NCBI RefSeq assembly: GCF_000368565.1
Contig: NZ_KB849554.1
Coordinates: 33,337 to 79,952 of the forward strand
Direction of reading: 5' to 3'
Length of the DNA stretch: 46,616 bases
From: Acinetobacter gerneri DSM 14967 = CIP 107464 = MTCC 9824
GTDB lineage: Bacteria; Pseudomonadota; Gammaproteobacteria; Pseudomonadales; Moraxellaceae
Shown here: piece after piece, positions 32,603 to 41,793 of the stretch
Layout: each line of letters opens with the position of its first letter
Numbering within the stretch: the first letter of the stretch is position 1
The notes under the pieces: generated by a model
What the model saw: the letters and a program-made list of their open reading frames with translations, nothing else
Told to the model about the DNA's origin: nothing
The model's database searches: none
Translations under genes and position numbers: made by a program

Positions 32603-33133
32603 CTATTGCTGTTTAGCTGATGAGATAGCATAGAAATAAAGGCTATCCTCCTCACCATTGGCTAAAAATTTCATGACTTTATTTAGAGGAAAGGTAAACT
32701 GAGTCCCATCCGTTAATACAGCAGCATATGCAAACGAATCTTGTGAATCATTAAAAAATTGTGGATTCAGTTTTTGTGCATTTTCAAAATCCACCCAATT
32801 CCATTTTTTAGATTTGTCATTTCTTCGGATGGTTTCACCGACATAAGCACCTGTGCGAAGCACAATACGAGTATATTGCTCATTTGATAACTCATCTAAA
32901 TTGGTTTTTCTCAACTCTAATAGATATTGATCTACCAGTTTCAAACTTTCGTAAGAGAAGTCTAACTTTTTGTTTTTTAAAAGTTCTAATTTATATATTG
33001 GATCTTTCTTTTCATGATTAAACATATAAGCTAGATCTTCAAGAGTATCGTTGATTGGGTTAATTTCAACGGGGGCAGCATTCGCCGTTGCAACTGTAAA
33101 AAATGCCATTAAACTAAGAAAAAAATTTTTCAT
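32603..33133 (-). CDS. Hypothetical periplasmic protein
   Basis: 176 aa from the ATG at 33133 (MKNFFLSLMAFF); the longer frame to 33160 reads into a MITE and is an artefact. Signal peptide to about residue 20 (ATANAAP). The mature part has mixed helices (DLAYMFNHEKKDPIYKLELL) and a strand pair near the end (GTQFTFPLNKVMKFL). I recognise no family. A 266-bp MITE is inserted only seven bases upstream of the start codon, so its promoter and ribosome site have been displaced or replaced; no good ribosome site is visible. Confidence 0.65.
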   Translation of the reverse strand: MKNFFLSLMAFFTVATANAAPVEINPINDTLEDLAYMFNHEKKDPIYKLELLKNKKLDFSYESLKLVDQYLLELRKTNLDELSNEQYTRIVLRTGAYVGETIRRNDKSKKWNWVDFENAQKLNPQFFNDSQDSFAYAAVLTDGTQFTFPLNKVMKFLANGEEDSLYFYAISSAKQQ

Positions 33134-33140
33134 TTTTAAT

Positions 33141-33406
33141 AGGGTCTGTTGATATTTCACAACTGAATTGCGTTGTCAGCTAAAATTGAGCAGGCAAGGC
33201 GCGAAATGTAGAGAATGGCGAGACCATTTTCAAGTTTCGTAACGAAGCCTGAGATAATTTTAGCTACAACCCTTCGGGACAAGAGTGTTTTTTGATGCTA
33301 TTTCGTTGTAGCTTGATCATTTAGATGACTAAATCTCTCAAACTACGCCTCATATCATCTAAAAAACACTCATCGTCGCAACCAGTTTGAAATGTCTACA
33401 GACCCT
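33141..33406. mobile_element. 266-bp MITE with terminal inverted repeats
   Basis: Ends AGGGTCTGTTGATATTTC and, reverse-complemented, AGGGTCTGTAGACATTTC (16 of 18 identical). Weaker inverted similarity continues for about 15 bases more. An AAT flanks each side (33138-33140 and 33407-33409), a likely target duplication. No coding capacity. It must have been moved by a transposase encoded elsewhere; I cannot name the parent IS. Confidence 0.8.
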
Positions 33407-33474
33407 AATCTCATGAGAGAATTATTTATTCTCAATTTTTGTAAATTAGGGAGTATTTTCAGGAGTAATCTTAC

Positions 33475-33822
33475 TTGAATGTCACTTATTTAGCCTTAGG
33501 TTTTCTCATTATTTCCAATTGTTTTATGACTTTGGCTTGGTATGGGCATTTAAAATTTTTACATCATGCTCCGCTCTGGCAAGCGATTCTTTTTGGTTGG
33601 TGTATTGCCCTGCTTGAATACAGTTTTATGATCCCTGCAACACGTTTACTCGCAGCACAGGGCTGGTCTATGGGACAGATGAAGATTAGCCAAGAAGTTG
33701 TGACTTTATTGGTTTTTGTTCCATTTATGATTTTTCTATTTAAACAGCCATTTAAGCTCGATTATTTATGGGCTGGTGTGTGTTTGCTGGGCTGTGTTTA
33801 TTTTGTATTTAGAAGCCAGTAA
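33475..33822 (+). CDS. DMT-family small membrane protein (DUF486)
   Basis: 115 aa, four membrane segments. The start is TTG, chosen because AGGAGT lies eight bases before it and no in-frame ATG exists nearby. Family stretches: TLAWYGHLKF, EYSFMIPATRLLAAQGW and KISQEVVTLLVFVPFM. Proteins of this group are half-size relatives of drug/metabolite transporters with unknown substrate. The MITE lies 68 bp upstream. Confidence 0.85.
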   Translation: MNVTYLALGFLIISNCFMTLAWYGHLKFLHHAPLWQAILFGWCIALLEYSFMIPATRLLAAQGWSMGQMKISQEVVTLLVFVPFMIFLFKQPFKLDYLWAGVCLLGCVYFVFRSQ

Positions 33823-34089
33823 GCGTGGTGTTAGCTAAAGTTCATTTCCAAATGAATATTTTATAAAAGTACGATTGAGTCGTTTAGGAAAATTCATTAA
33901 AAATTGAGATAGCAAAACTTAAATCGTTCATTTGGCTCTATTTCTTAAAAAATATTGAAAATATTCTGCCATTTAGCTCGTTTCATTTTCGCAAGCTGAA
34001 AAATCAGTCTATAATAACGAGCTTCTTAAATTCTAAAGCTTGGCTCTCGTCGAGATTTATCACTTTTAATCATCTCTGGAACATTAGCA

Positions 34090-34605
34090 ATGAATGCGGA
34101 CGCAGCTCAAAACGCTCAACCACTAGTTGGAATTATTATGGGTTCCCAATCTGACTGGGCAACCTTAGAAAACACAGCCAATATGCTGACTCAGCTTGGT
34201 GTTCCTTTTGAAGCGGAAGTTGTTTCTGCACATCGTACTCCAGATCGTTTATTTGAATATGCCGAAACTGCGCGTGATCGTGGTATTCAAGTGATTATTG
34301 CAGGTGCTGGTGGCGCTGCACACTTACCGGGTATGTGCGCTGCAAAAACTGATTTACCCGTACTTGGTGTACCTGTGAAATCTTCGATTTTAAATGGCGT
34401 AGATTCATTGCTTTCAATCGTACAAATGCCTGCAGGTATTGCTGTTGGTACACTTGCGATTGGTCCTGCAGGTGCAACCAATGCAGCGATTATGGCTGCA
34501 CAAATTTTAGGATTAACACGCCCTGAAATCGCAAAAAATGTTGCGGATTTCCGAGCAGCGCAAACTGAAAAAGTTGCGAGCAAAAATATTCCGGGTCAAG
34601 CTTAA
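34090..34605 (+). CDS. purE: N5-carboxyaminoimidazole ribonucleotide mutase
   Basis: 171 aa. It converts N5-CAIR (made by PurK) to CAIR in purine synthesis. Motifs: IIMGSQSDWATLENTANML at the N-terminus with the catalytic GSxSD, SAHRTPDR with the catalytic histidine, and AGAGGAAHLPGM. Class I PurE, as expected next to purK, which follows after 15 bp in the same operon. Confidence 0.95.
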   Translation: MNADAAQNAQPLVGIIMGSQSDWATLENTANMLTQLGVPFEAEVVSAHRTPDRLFEYAETARDRGIQVIIAGAGGAAHLPGMCAAKTDLPVLGVPVKSSILNGVDSLLSIVQMPAGIAVGTLAIGPAGATNAAIMAAQILGLTRPEIAKNVADFRAAQTEKVASKNIPGQA

Positions 34606-34620
34606 AACGGGACATAAGAT

Positions 34621-35742
34621 ATGAATAAAACCATCGGTATTTTTGGTGGTGGTCAACTCGGTCGAATGATGGCGCAAGCTGCACTTCCGTTAAATATTCA
34701 ATGCACATTTTTTGAAGCCAATACGGATTGTCCTTCTGCGGCACTGGGTCAAGTTTTTTCGACCAAGGCTGAAAATGGCTTAAATGAGTTTATCGAGAGT
34801 GCTGACGTATTTAGCTTAGAGTTTGAAAATACGCCATTGGCTGATGTTGATGTATTGACTCAAAGCAAGGCAATACACCCTCCTCGTCAAGCTTTAGCAA
34901 CGGCGCAAAACCGTCTGCTTGAAAAAGCATTATTTGATAAATTGGATATTCCAGTTGCGCCTTATCGTGCTGTAGATTCTTTAGAAAGCTTAAAGCAAGC
35001 GGTGGCTGATCTAGGTTTACCGATTGTGCTGAAAACTGCAACAGGCGGTTATGATGGCAAAGGTCAATTCGTTCTTCGTACAGCCGATCAAATCGATCAA
35101 GCGTGGGCTGAACTTGGACCTGCAAAAAGCCTAATCGCAGAAAGTTTTGTAACTTTCTCACGTGAAGTTTCGATCATTGCGGTACGTGGTTTGGATGGAG
35201 AAGTGAAAACTTGGCCATTGGCTGAAAACCATCATCACAATGGGATTTTGTCACATTCGATTGTACCTGCGCCAAATAGTGCAGATTTACAGCCTGTAGC
35301 CCAAGATTATATTACTCGCCTGCTCAATCATTTGAACTATGTTGGTGTATTAACGCTTGAGTTATTTGTCACTGACAAAGGCTTATATGCCAATGAAATG
35401 GCACCACGTGTGCACAATTCTGGGCATTGGTCGATTGAAGGTTCGGTATGCTCGCAGTTTGAAAATCATGTGCGAGCAGTAGCAGGATTACCTTTGGGCT
35501 CAACAGAAGTTGTTCGCCCAACGGTTATGATTAATATCATCGGCAAACATCCTAAAACTGAAGACGTTTTGGCTTTAAATGGTGCACATTTACACCTTTA
35601 TAATAAAACTGAACGTGCAGGACGTAAGCTAGGTCATATTACTTTGATGCCAGTCAATCAAAGCGAATTAGTCTTACTTTGTCGCCAATTGGCAAAAATA
35701 TTGCCTGAACCATTGGCACTTAGCGAAGATATGAACATTTAA
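34621..35742 (+). CDS. purK: N5-carboxyaminoimidazole ribonucleotide synthase
   Basis: 373 aa ATP-grasp enzyme making N5-CAIR from AIR, ATP and bicarbonate. N-terminal GIFGGGQLGRMMAQAALPL, the ATP-grasp glycine-rich loop KTATGGYDGKGQFVL, and the metal-binding segment YVGVLTLELF...NEMAPRVHNSGHW are present. Second gene of the purEK operon, followed by a strong terminator. Confidence 0.95.
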   Translation: MNKTIGIFGGGQLGRMMAQAALPLNIQCTFFEANTDCPSAALGQVFSTKAENGLNEFIESADVFSLEFENTPLADVDVLTQSKAIHPPRQALATAQNRLLEKALFDKLDIPVAPYRAVDSLESLKQAVADLGLPIVLKTATGGYDGKGQFVLRTADQIDQAWAELGPAKSLIAESFVTFSREVSIIAVRGLDGEVKTWPLAENHHHNGILSHSIVPAPNSADLQPVAQDYITRLLNHLNYVGVLTLELFVTDKGLYANEMAPRVHNSGHWSIEGSVCSQFENHVRAVAGLPLGSTEVVRPTVMINIIGKHPKTEDVLALNGAHLHLYNKTERAGRKLGHITLMPVNQSELVLLCRQLAKILPEPLALSEDMNI

Positions 35743-35759
35743 AAGCACCTTTGTGCGAT

Positions 35760-35792
35760 AAAAAAGCGGTCATCTCACTGGCCGCTTTTTTT
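35760..35792 (+). terminator. Rho-independent terminator of purEK
   Basis: AAAAAGCGG / CCGCTTTTT stem with a TCATCTCACTGG loop (one further inner pair), followed by T-rich DNA, starting 18 bases after purK. Confidence 0.85.
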
Positions 35793-35795
35793 ATT

Positions 35796-36426
35796 TTTCA
35801 AGTTCGTTATGATGGCGCTCCGATAAAATTAATGCGATTTCATGTGAAATATTGGATTATTTTTATCTAAAAAGTTTGATATAAAAAATTTAAAAATAGA
35901 CCTAGTTTTTATCCACAAGCTTGGGTCAGCAAATACAAACAAAGATATGCATCTTTTGAATTCAAACTTTATTTATAAAATACATGAAAAATGTTGGAAG
36001 TTATCCACTGTCATTTAAATTCAAAAGATCAAAAGTTTTGAATTTAAAATTATGAATTCAAAAATAAAAAACGAAATTTGTAATAATGCTCTTTTTGAGA
36101 TATAAAAATTAGCCAGTTTATTTGTTTTGTATCAATCATTTATAATAAATTTAAGGATTTTAAAAGTTAGCCTGTGGATAAGATGGTTTTGAGATTTGAA
36201 TTTAAAAGTTTAAATTTAAATCTTGTTTGAGAATGAATTTAAAAGTGCTTGAAACATTGGCTTGTGGATAAAAATTTTTAAATTCAAAAACAATAAATGA
36301 ATTTAAAAAATAGAAATAAATTTAAAACCAAAGAATGAATTCAAATTTTACGTTTTATTCCTATCAATTTATGTCTGAGATGCTATGTTAGGTTGATAAT
36401 TTTAAATTTAAAAATTTTGAGATCTT
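35796..36426. other. AT-rich non-coding region with DnaA boxes and iteron-like repeats (possible replication origin)
   Basis: 630 bp without a gene. DnaA boxes: TTATCCACA at 35909-35917, TTATCCACT at 36001-36009, and TGTGGATAA (reverse orientation) at 36173-36181 and 36263-36271, so the pairs face each other. Twelve copies of TRAATTYAAA start at 35957, 36016, 36039, 36053, 36197, 36211, 36234, 36279, 36298, 36317, 36336 and 36403. Four in a row are exactly 19 bp apart. The first cluster uses steps +23/+14 and the second +14/+23. The whole is extremely AT-rich. This is origin-like architecture: DnaA boxes plus AT repeats. It may be oriC, a DnaA-titrating locus or a relic; no dnaA is in the window. 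Confidence 0.6.
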
Positions 36427-37725
36427 ATGAAACGTTTATCATTTATTTTTGGTTCGATGTGTTTGGCGATGACGCAGGCAAATGCAGAACTTATTATTAA
36501 TGGTTCTACAACTTCAACGGTAACACCTGTACAAAATTCAAGTGCTTCAAATCAAAGTTATTCATCCAATAATAATTTCCAAAATTGTATCGCAAATTTA
36601 CGTTCTCAAGCTGTTGCTTCTGGCGTTAGTGGTGATACCTATGACCGTTATACGCAAAATTTGACTCCTGATTATTCTGTGATTGATAAATTGAATTATC
36701 AACCAGAATTTTCAAAACCGATCTGGGATTATATGTCTGGTTTGGTCGATCAAGAGCGTGTAGATAAAGGTCGTGAAAAAATCGCGCAATATCGAGATGT
36801 GCTCAACCGTGTACAAGCTGCCTATGGCGTACCTGCTGAAACAGTCGTTGCAGTGTGGGGCGTAGAAAGTAATTTTGGTGATATTTCAGGTAAATATCCA
36901 TTGTTACAAGCTTTGGGAACTTTAAGCTGTGAAGGGCGTCGCCAAAGTTATTTCCGTTCTGAATTTTTTGCGACGATGCGTATTTTGCAACGAGGTGATT
37001 TAACGGTTGATCAGTTGAAAGGCTCATGGGCTGGTGCTTTTGGACATACCCAATTTATGCCATCAACTTATGAACGCCTAGCGGTTGATTTTGATGGGGA
37101 TGGTCGCCGTGACTTAGTTTCTAGTGTTCCTGATGCTTTGGCTTCGACGGCTAATTTTTTGAAAAAAGGTGGTTGGCAAACAGGCATGCCTTGGGGTTTT
37201 GAGGTGAAAATTCCAGCGGGAGCAAGCGTAGCAGGTGAGAGCCGCCGTAATAAAAAGCCTTTGAGTAGTTGGGTCAATCGTGGATTTACACGTGTGGATG
37301 GCACACCGATTATTCAGGGAAATTTATCCGATAGTATTTCCGCAGGTTTGATGATGCCAGCAGGTGCAAATGGTCCAGCATTTTTAGTTTTTAAAAATTT
37401 TGATGCAATTTATGGTTATAACGCTGCGGAAAGCTACGCTCTAGCAATCGCGCATTTATCCGATCGTTTGCAAGGTAAAGGTGAATTTGTAACGCCTTGG
37501 CCAACAGATGATGCTGGAACTTCTCGTGCGGAACGCCGTGAAATACAAAATTATTTGTTAAAAAAAGGCTATGACATCGGTGATGCAGATGGCTTAATCG
37601 GTGATAAAACTCGTCAAGCAATTCAACAAGAACAAATGAAACTTGGATTAAAAGCGACTGGACGAGCAGGGCAACAAATTTTGTCTGTACTGCGCAACCA
37701 AAATGCTGGTCAAATCATGCAGTAA
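36427..37725 (+). CDS. MltB-family lytic murein transglycosylase with peptidoglycan-binding domain
   Basis: 432 aa. Signal peptide to residue 20 (MTQANA); no lipobox, so soluble periplasmic. The SLT_2/GH103 domain (about 50-350) has the catalytic E147 in AVWGVESNFG and the QFMPSTYERLAVDFDGDGRRD region diagnostic of MltB. A C-terminal peptidoglycan-binding repeat (about 365-425) includes IQNYLLKKGYDIGDADGLIG. It cuts glycan strands to 1,6-anhydro ends. Mpl in this window serves the recycling side of the same cell-wall turnover, but they are not in one operon. Confidence 0.92.
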   Translation: MKRLSFIFGSMCLAMTQANAELIINGSTTSTVTPVQNSSASNQSYSSNNNFQNCIANLRSQAVASGVSGDTYDRYTQNLTPDYSVIDKLNYQPEFSKPIWDYMSGLVDQERVDKGREKIAQYRDVLNRVQAAYGVPAETVVAVWGVESNFGDISGKYPLLQALGTLSCEGRRQSYFRSEFFATMRILQRGDLTVDQLKGSWAGAFGHTQFMPSTYERLAVDFDGDGRRDLVSSVPDALASTANFLKKGGWQTGMPWGFEVKIPAGASVAGESRRNKKPLSSWVNRGFTRVDGTPIIQGNLSDSISAGLMMPAGANGPAFLVFKNFDAIYGYNAAESYALAIAHLSDRLQGKGEFVTPWPTDDAGTSRAERREIQNYLLKKGYDIGDADGLIGDKTRQAIQQEQMKLGLKATGRAGQQILSVLRNQNAGQIMQ

Positions 37726-37743
37726 CTGTATAAAAAATCTAAT

Positions 37744-37776
37744 AAAAAAGGTCTGATTTATTCAGACCTTTTTTAT
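37744..37776. terminator. Bidirectional Rho-independent terminator
   Basis: Stem AAAAAGGTCTGA / TCAGACCTTTTT with a short TTTAT loop and runs on both sides, between convergent genes. Confidence 0.88.
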
Positions 37777-37789
37777 TGAAAATTGGATA

Positions 37790-38170
37790 CTATTCATTTG
37801 AATGATCTAATTTTACGGCATCTAAAATATCCATAATGACTGTGGTTACATCTTGAGTATGATCACGATCATTAAAAATTTCATAAGCCGTAATCGTCAC
37901 ATCTGAATTGCTTGGTAACTGACGTTGTTCTTCTTCGATTAAATGTTGAATCGGCAATAATGTTTGTTTTACTTCAAGATGTAAAATATCATCAAACTCG
38001 ACATTTTCATCTTCTAGTTCAATCATTTGCTCATTGAAATAAGGCAATAAAATTGCATGAAGATAAGGTTGAATTTCGACTATATCAAATATCTCTATAT
38101 CACGAGTTTGCTTGATGGTGCTGATATGATCGTTTACTTCAAGAATAATATGATAGTAGCTCACTTCCAT
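37790..38170 (-). CDS. Hypothetical acidic cytoplasmic protein
   Basis: 126 aa, strongly acidic (ELEDENVEFDDILHLEV), no signal or membrane segment. Mixed alpha/beta pattern with a closing VTTVIMDILDAVKL. I recognise no family. Stand-alone gene converging on the transglycosylase, with 288 bp of featureless DNA upstream (38171-38458). Confidence 0.6.
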   Translation of the reverse strand: MEVSYYHIILEVNDHISTIKQTRDIEIFDIVEIQPYLHAILLPYFNEQMIELEDENVEFDDILHLEVKQTLLPIQHLIEEEQRQLPSNSDVTITAYEIFNDRDHTQDVTTVIMDILDAVKLDHSNE

Positions 38171-38458
38171 TTCTCCACGCTGTTGCCTTTATTGAACAAT
38201 AGCATGAAATGATTCAAAAACCGATTATTAAAAAGCTAAATACTTAAAATAATTAAGGGATTTATACATTATTTTAAAAAGCGAGCTAAAATCTTTAGTG
38301 GATTTTAACAGTGTGAAAAGATTAAATTTTTTAAAAATATCCAATAAGGATCGATCAATAAAAATAAATCTTGAGGTTAAAACAGTATTTTGATTTCGAA
38401 ACTATTTGAGATGGATGGGCTCGCAAGATTGAATACATTTTTCAGCTGAAATAGATGC

Positions 38459-38977
38459 TCAGAAATATAAAATTTTAATGTCAAAAAACAATAAAATGAA
38501 TGCAATAAAACTGAGAAAATAATTTAATTTTGCTGATTTTTTTAAATAATCTTCAGTATTGCAGATGGCAAGATATTCTTTGAAATGTAGCATGATATAG
38601 CTTATTTTTTCTTTATAACTCTCAACGACTGCTTGTTTCTGTACTTGGTGGGCCATTGCAGAGCGAATAATATAGGCATTTAGCCACCAGACCAAAAATA
38701 ATAAAATAACAATGACACAAGCACTCTATGCATAAACCAAGTTTTGATTTTTTTCAAAAAAGACCAACTCAGCATAGAGATGATTCATCGCAAATATACT
38801 GAAAAGTAGCATCAAACGATAAAAAGTTTGTTGAATAAACTTCTTATGTAAAACATTGCCTTGCGATGATTTTTGATTTGATCGTTCAATGATTTTTGCG
38901 ACATAGACTGCAAATACATGACAAATAATTTCTAATATAAAATAGATCAATACAGTCAGTGAGATGACTTTAAGCAT
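38459..38977 (-). pseudogene. Four-TM hypothetical protein gene interrupted by an in-frame TAG
   Basis: The two short open segments (38977-38726 and 38695-38459) are in one frame: 38459-38977 is exactly 173 codons with a single internal TAG at 38728-38726. Read through, it is a 172-residue membrane protein: TM1 near 3-25, TM2 near 55-70, TM3 directly after the stop (CVIVILLFLVWWLNAYII), TM4 at the end (FLSFIAFILLFFDIKILYF). The residue pattern is continuous across the TAG. It is a recent nonsense mutation, a sequencing error, or readthrough; nothing suggests recoding. The family is unknown. Confidence 0.65.
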
Positions 38978-39022
38978 GCATTTCCCTTATTGTTTTTATA
39001 CTTTATTGAAAAATTTTAACAT

Positions 39023-39050
39023 AAAAAAAACCGCGCTTAAGCGCGGTTTT
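39023..39050 (-). terminator. Rho-independent terminator of dnaK
   Basis: GC-rich stem AACCGCGCTT / AAGCGCGGTT with a T8 run on the minus strand, 16 bases past the dnaK stop. Confidence 0.9.
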
Positions 39051-39065
39051 CTCTAAAGCGACAAA

Positions 39066-41009
39066 TTATTTTTTGTCATCTTTAACTTCTGTGAATTCAG
39101 CATCTACGACACCGTCATCAGCTTTTTGTTGTTGCTGACCAGCTTCACCACCGAATTGATTTGGATCAAAACCTTGAGCATCGCCTTGACCTTGTGCTTG
39201 TTCATAAGCACGTTGAGTGATCGGCATCAAGATGTTTTGAAGCGCTTCTGTTTTCGCTTTGATGTCATCAACATCATTGTTTTTAGCAGAACCTTCAAGC
39301 TCAGTTACCGCAGTTGCGATCGCAGTTTTTTCATCTTCAGTTACTTTGTCACCAAGATCTTTCACTGCTTTGTTAGAGCTTGCAACTAAAGCATCAGCTT
39401 CGTTACGCGCTTTTGCTAACTCTTCAAATTTGCGATCTTCTTCAGCATTTGCTTCAGCATCTTTGATCATTGCATCGATTTCAGCATCAGACAAACCTGA
39501 GTTTGCTTTAATTTGGATCGATTGCTCTTTACCAGTGCTCTTATCTTTCGCAGATACTTTCAAGATACCATCAGCGTTGATGTCAAATGATACTTCAATT
39601 TGTGGCACACCACGTGGAGCAGGTGGAATGTCGCCTAATTGGAAGTTACCCAACAATTTGTTTTGTTGAGCCATTTTACGTTCACCTTGGTAAACTGAAA
39701 TGTCTACTGCTGGTTGGTTATCTGCTGCTGTAGAGAACACTTGTGATTTTTTCGCAGGAATTGTTGTGTTTTTCTCGATAATCGGAGTTAACACACCACC
39801 CATTGTTTCAATACCAAGAGTCAACGGTGTAACGTCAAGAAGCAATACGTCATTTTTGTCACCAGACAATACCGCACCTTGAATTGCAGCACCCATTGCT
39901 ACAGCTTCATCAGGGTTCACGTCTTTACGTGGCTCTTTACCAAAGAATTCTTGTACTTTTTGTTGTACAAGTGGCATACGAGACTGACCACCAACCAAAA
40001 TCACGTCTGAAATGTCAGAAGTTGAAAGACCAGCATCTTTCAATGCTACGCGACAAGGTTCGATTGTACGTGCAACCAAATCACCAACTAAACCTTCAAG
40101 TTTTGCGCGAGTTACGTTGATCACTAAGTGTTTAGGACCAGTCGCATCCGCAGTAATATACGGAAGGTTAATTTCAGTTGAGTTAGAAGAAGACAACTCA
40201 ATTTTTGCTTTTTCAGCAGCTTCTTTCAAACGTTGTAATGCAAGTGGATCATTTTTAAGGTCGAAGTTTTGTTCTTTTTTGAACTCTTCAACTAAATAGT
40301 CAATCAATGCATTATCAAAGTCTTCACCACCAAGGAAAGTATCACCGTTAGTTGATAACACTTCGATTTGTTGGTCACCATCAAGGTCAGCAATTTCGAT
40401 TACTGATACGTCGAATGTACCACCACCCAAGTCGTAAACAGCGACTTTACGGTCGCCTTCTTTTTTATCCATACCGAACGCAAGCGCAGCAGCTGTTGGT
40501 TCGTTGATAATACGTTTTACATCAAGACCCGCGATACGACCAGCATCTTTAGTTGCTTGACGTTGAGCATCGTTGAAGTATGCAGGAACTGTAACAACAG
40601 CTTCTGTTACTGTTTCACCCAAATAGTCTTCAGCAGTTTTTTTCATTTTTTTCAAAACTTCTGCTGAAATTTGTTGAGGAGCAAGTTTTTTGTCGTTTAC
40701 TTCAACCCAAGCATCACCGTTGTCTGCTTTGATGATTTTAAATGGAACGATACCAATATCTTTTTGTACCGCAGCATCATCATAACGACGACCGATCAAA
40801 CGTTTGATCGCGAATAATGTATTTTTAGGGTTAGTCACTGCTTGACGTTTTGCAGATTGACCTACAAGGATTTCACCATCTTTGTACGCAACGATAGATG
40901 GAGTTGTACGTGCACCTTCAGCGTTTTCGATTACTTTAACTTTATCGCCTTCAAGTACTGCAACACATGAGTTTGTAGTACCTAAGTCAATACCGATAAT
41001 TTTAGCCAT
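39066..41009 (-). CDS. dnaK: Hsp70 chaperone DnaK
   Basis: 647 aa. The N-terminal ATPase domain begins IIGIDLGTTNSCVAVLEGD and contains VYDLGGGTFDVSVIE and the linker region VLLLDVTPLTLGIETMGG. The substrate-binding domain follows, and the tail ends DDGVVDAEFTEVKDDKK, close to the E. coli EEV(K/D) tail. It works with GrpE (encoded 115 bp upstream) and DnaJ (not in the window). A heat-shock promoter lies directly upstream, so it can be made independently of grpE. Confidence 0.98.
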   Translation of the reverse strand: MAKIIGIDLGTTNSCVAVLEGDKVKVIENAEGARTTPSIVAYKDGEILVGQSAKRQAVTNPKNTLFAIKRLIGRRYDDAAVQKDIGIVPFKIIKADNGDAWVEVNDKKLAPQQISAEVLKKMKKTAEDYLGETVTEAVVTVPAYFNDAQRQATKDAGRIAGLDVKRIINEPTAAALAFGMDKKEGDRKVAVYDLGGGTFDVSVIEIADLDGDQQIEVLSTNGDTFLGGEDFDNALIDYLVEEFKKEQNFDLKNDPLALQRLKEAAEKAKIELSSSNSTEINLPYITADATGPKHLVINVTRAKLEGLVGDLVARTIEPCRVALKDAGLSTSDISDVILVGGQSRMPLVQQKVQEFFGKEPRKDVNPDEAVAMGAAIQGAVLSGDKNDVLLLDVTPLTLGIETMGGVLTPIIEKNTTIPAKKSQVFSTAADNQPAVDISVYQGERKMAQQNKLLGNFQLGDIPPAPRGVPQIEVSFDINADGILKVSAKDKSTGKEQSIQIKANSGLSDAEIDAMIKDAEANAEEDRKFEELAKARNEADALVASSNKAVKDLGDKVTEDEKTAIATAVTELEGSAKNNDVDDIKAKTEALQNILMPITQRAYEQAQGQGDAQGFDPNQFGGEAGQQQQKADDGVVDAEFTEVKDDKK

Positions 41010-41056
41010 TTATATTTTCCTCTAAATTCTTTTGCAATGTTTCTGCTTGTTATCCG

Positions 41057-41084
41057 ATATGAGAGCCAATCAAAATTTTTCAAG
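41057..41084 (-). promoter_or_regulatory. Sigma-32-type heat-shock promoter of dnaK
   Basis: On the minus strand: CTTGAAA (-35, 41084-41078), 13 bases, then TCTCATAT (-10, 41064-41057). This fits the sigma-32 consensus CTTGAAA-N12-15-CCCCATNT. It lies 48 bp before the dnaK start. Confidence 0.75.
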
Positions 41085-41124
41085 TTTTTTTTCTAAAAAA
41101 TTTCGAAAATTCTCATTTAAAACC

Positions 41125-41661
41125 TTATTGACCAACCATAACCATGGCAGGGCGGAGTAAACGACCGTTTAAGGTATAACCTTTTTGCAATACATTGCCG
41201 ATTTGATTTGCTTTGGCATTTGGATCAATACCCACAGCTTGGTGTAAGTCTGCGTTAAAGCCATTTGTGGTATCTGCTTCAACCACGCCAAATTTTTCAA
41301 GTGTAGCTAACAAAGATTTAAGCGTCAGTTTGACACCTTCGACCACTGGATTTTCTTCTGCACCAGCGGCTTGAATTGCACGTTCTAAATTGTCTACAGA
41401 ATTGAGTAATTCTTTGGCAAATTTTTCAAGTACAGCATCTTTATGCTTTTCAGCTTCACGTGTTAAACGTTCTTTAGTTTTTTCAGCTTCATAGATTGCA
41501 TTTGCTGCACGTGCTTTTTCTAATTTCAAGCTGTCTTCAAGTTCTGTGACTTTCGCTTGCAAATCTTCAATGCCCAGCTCGCTGACTTGCTCTACATTTT
41601 CATTTTGGGCATTTTGCTCTTGTTGAATGTCTTGAGCCTGTTCATTTTGCTCATTAGCCAT
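41125..41661 (-). CDS. grpE: Nucleotide exchange factor GrpE
   Basis: 178 aa from the ATG at 41661, preceded by CGGAGATC; the ATG at 41694 gives a basic extension (FKNPFKRRSS) not typical of GrpE. An acidic Gln/Asn-rich head is followed by a long coiled coil (LQAKVTELEDSLKLEKARAA) and the beta-domain with the family signature NGFNADLHQAVGIDPN and RLLRPAMVMVG. It releases ADP from DnaK. The dnaK gene follows on the same strand. A sigma-32-type promoter lies upstream. Confidence 0.95.
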   Translation of the reverse strand: MANEQNEQAQDIQQEQNAQNENVEQVSELGIEDLQAKVTELEDSLKLEKARAANAIYEAEKTKERLTREAEKHKDAVLEKFAKELLNSVDNLERAIQAAGAEENPVVEGVKLTLKSLLATLEKFGVVEADTTNGFNADLHQAVGIDPNAKANQIGNVLQKGYTLNGRLLRPAMVMVGQ

Positions 41662-41766
41662 TGATGATCTCCGTTTAAATGGGTTTTTAAACATGCACAG
41701 TCCTGTTCAGTTGGATCACTGCTTTCACAAACTGCCATGATCGTTAAATTCATTAATAATGAATGA

Positions 41767-41793
41767 AGTATGGGCGAGCGCAGAAAATTCAAG
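41767..41793 (-). promoter_or_regulatory. Sigma-32-type heat-shock promoter of grpE
   Basis: On the minus strand: CTTGAA (41793-41788), 13 bases, then CCCATACT (41774-41767). It has the same spacing as the dnaK promoter and lies about 105 bp before the grpE start. Confidence 0.75.

Noticed and set aside
39259..39669. 136-aa plus-strand frame opposite dnaK
   Set aside because: Antisense shadow of a highly conserved gene with biased codon use.
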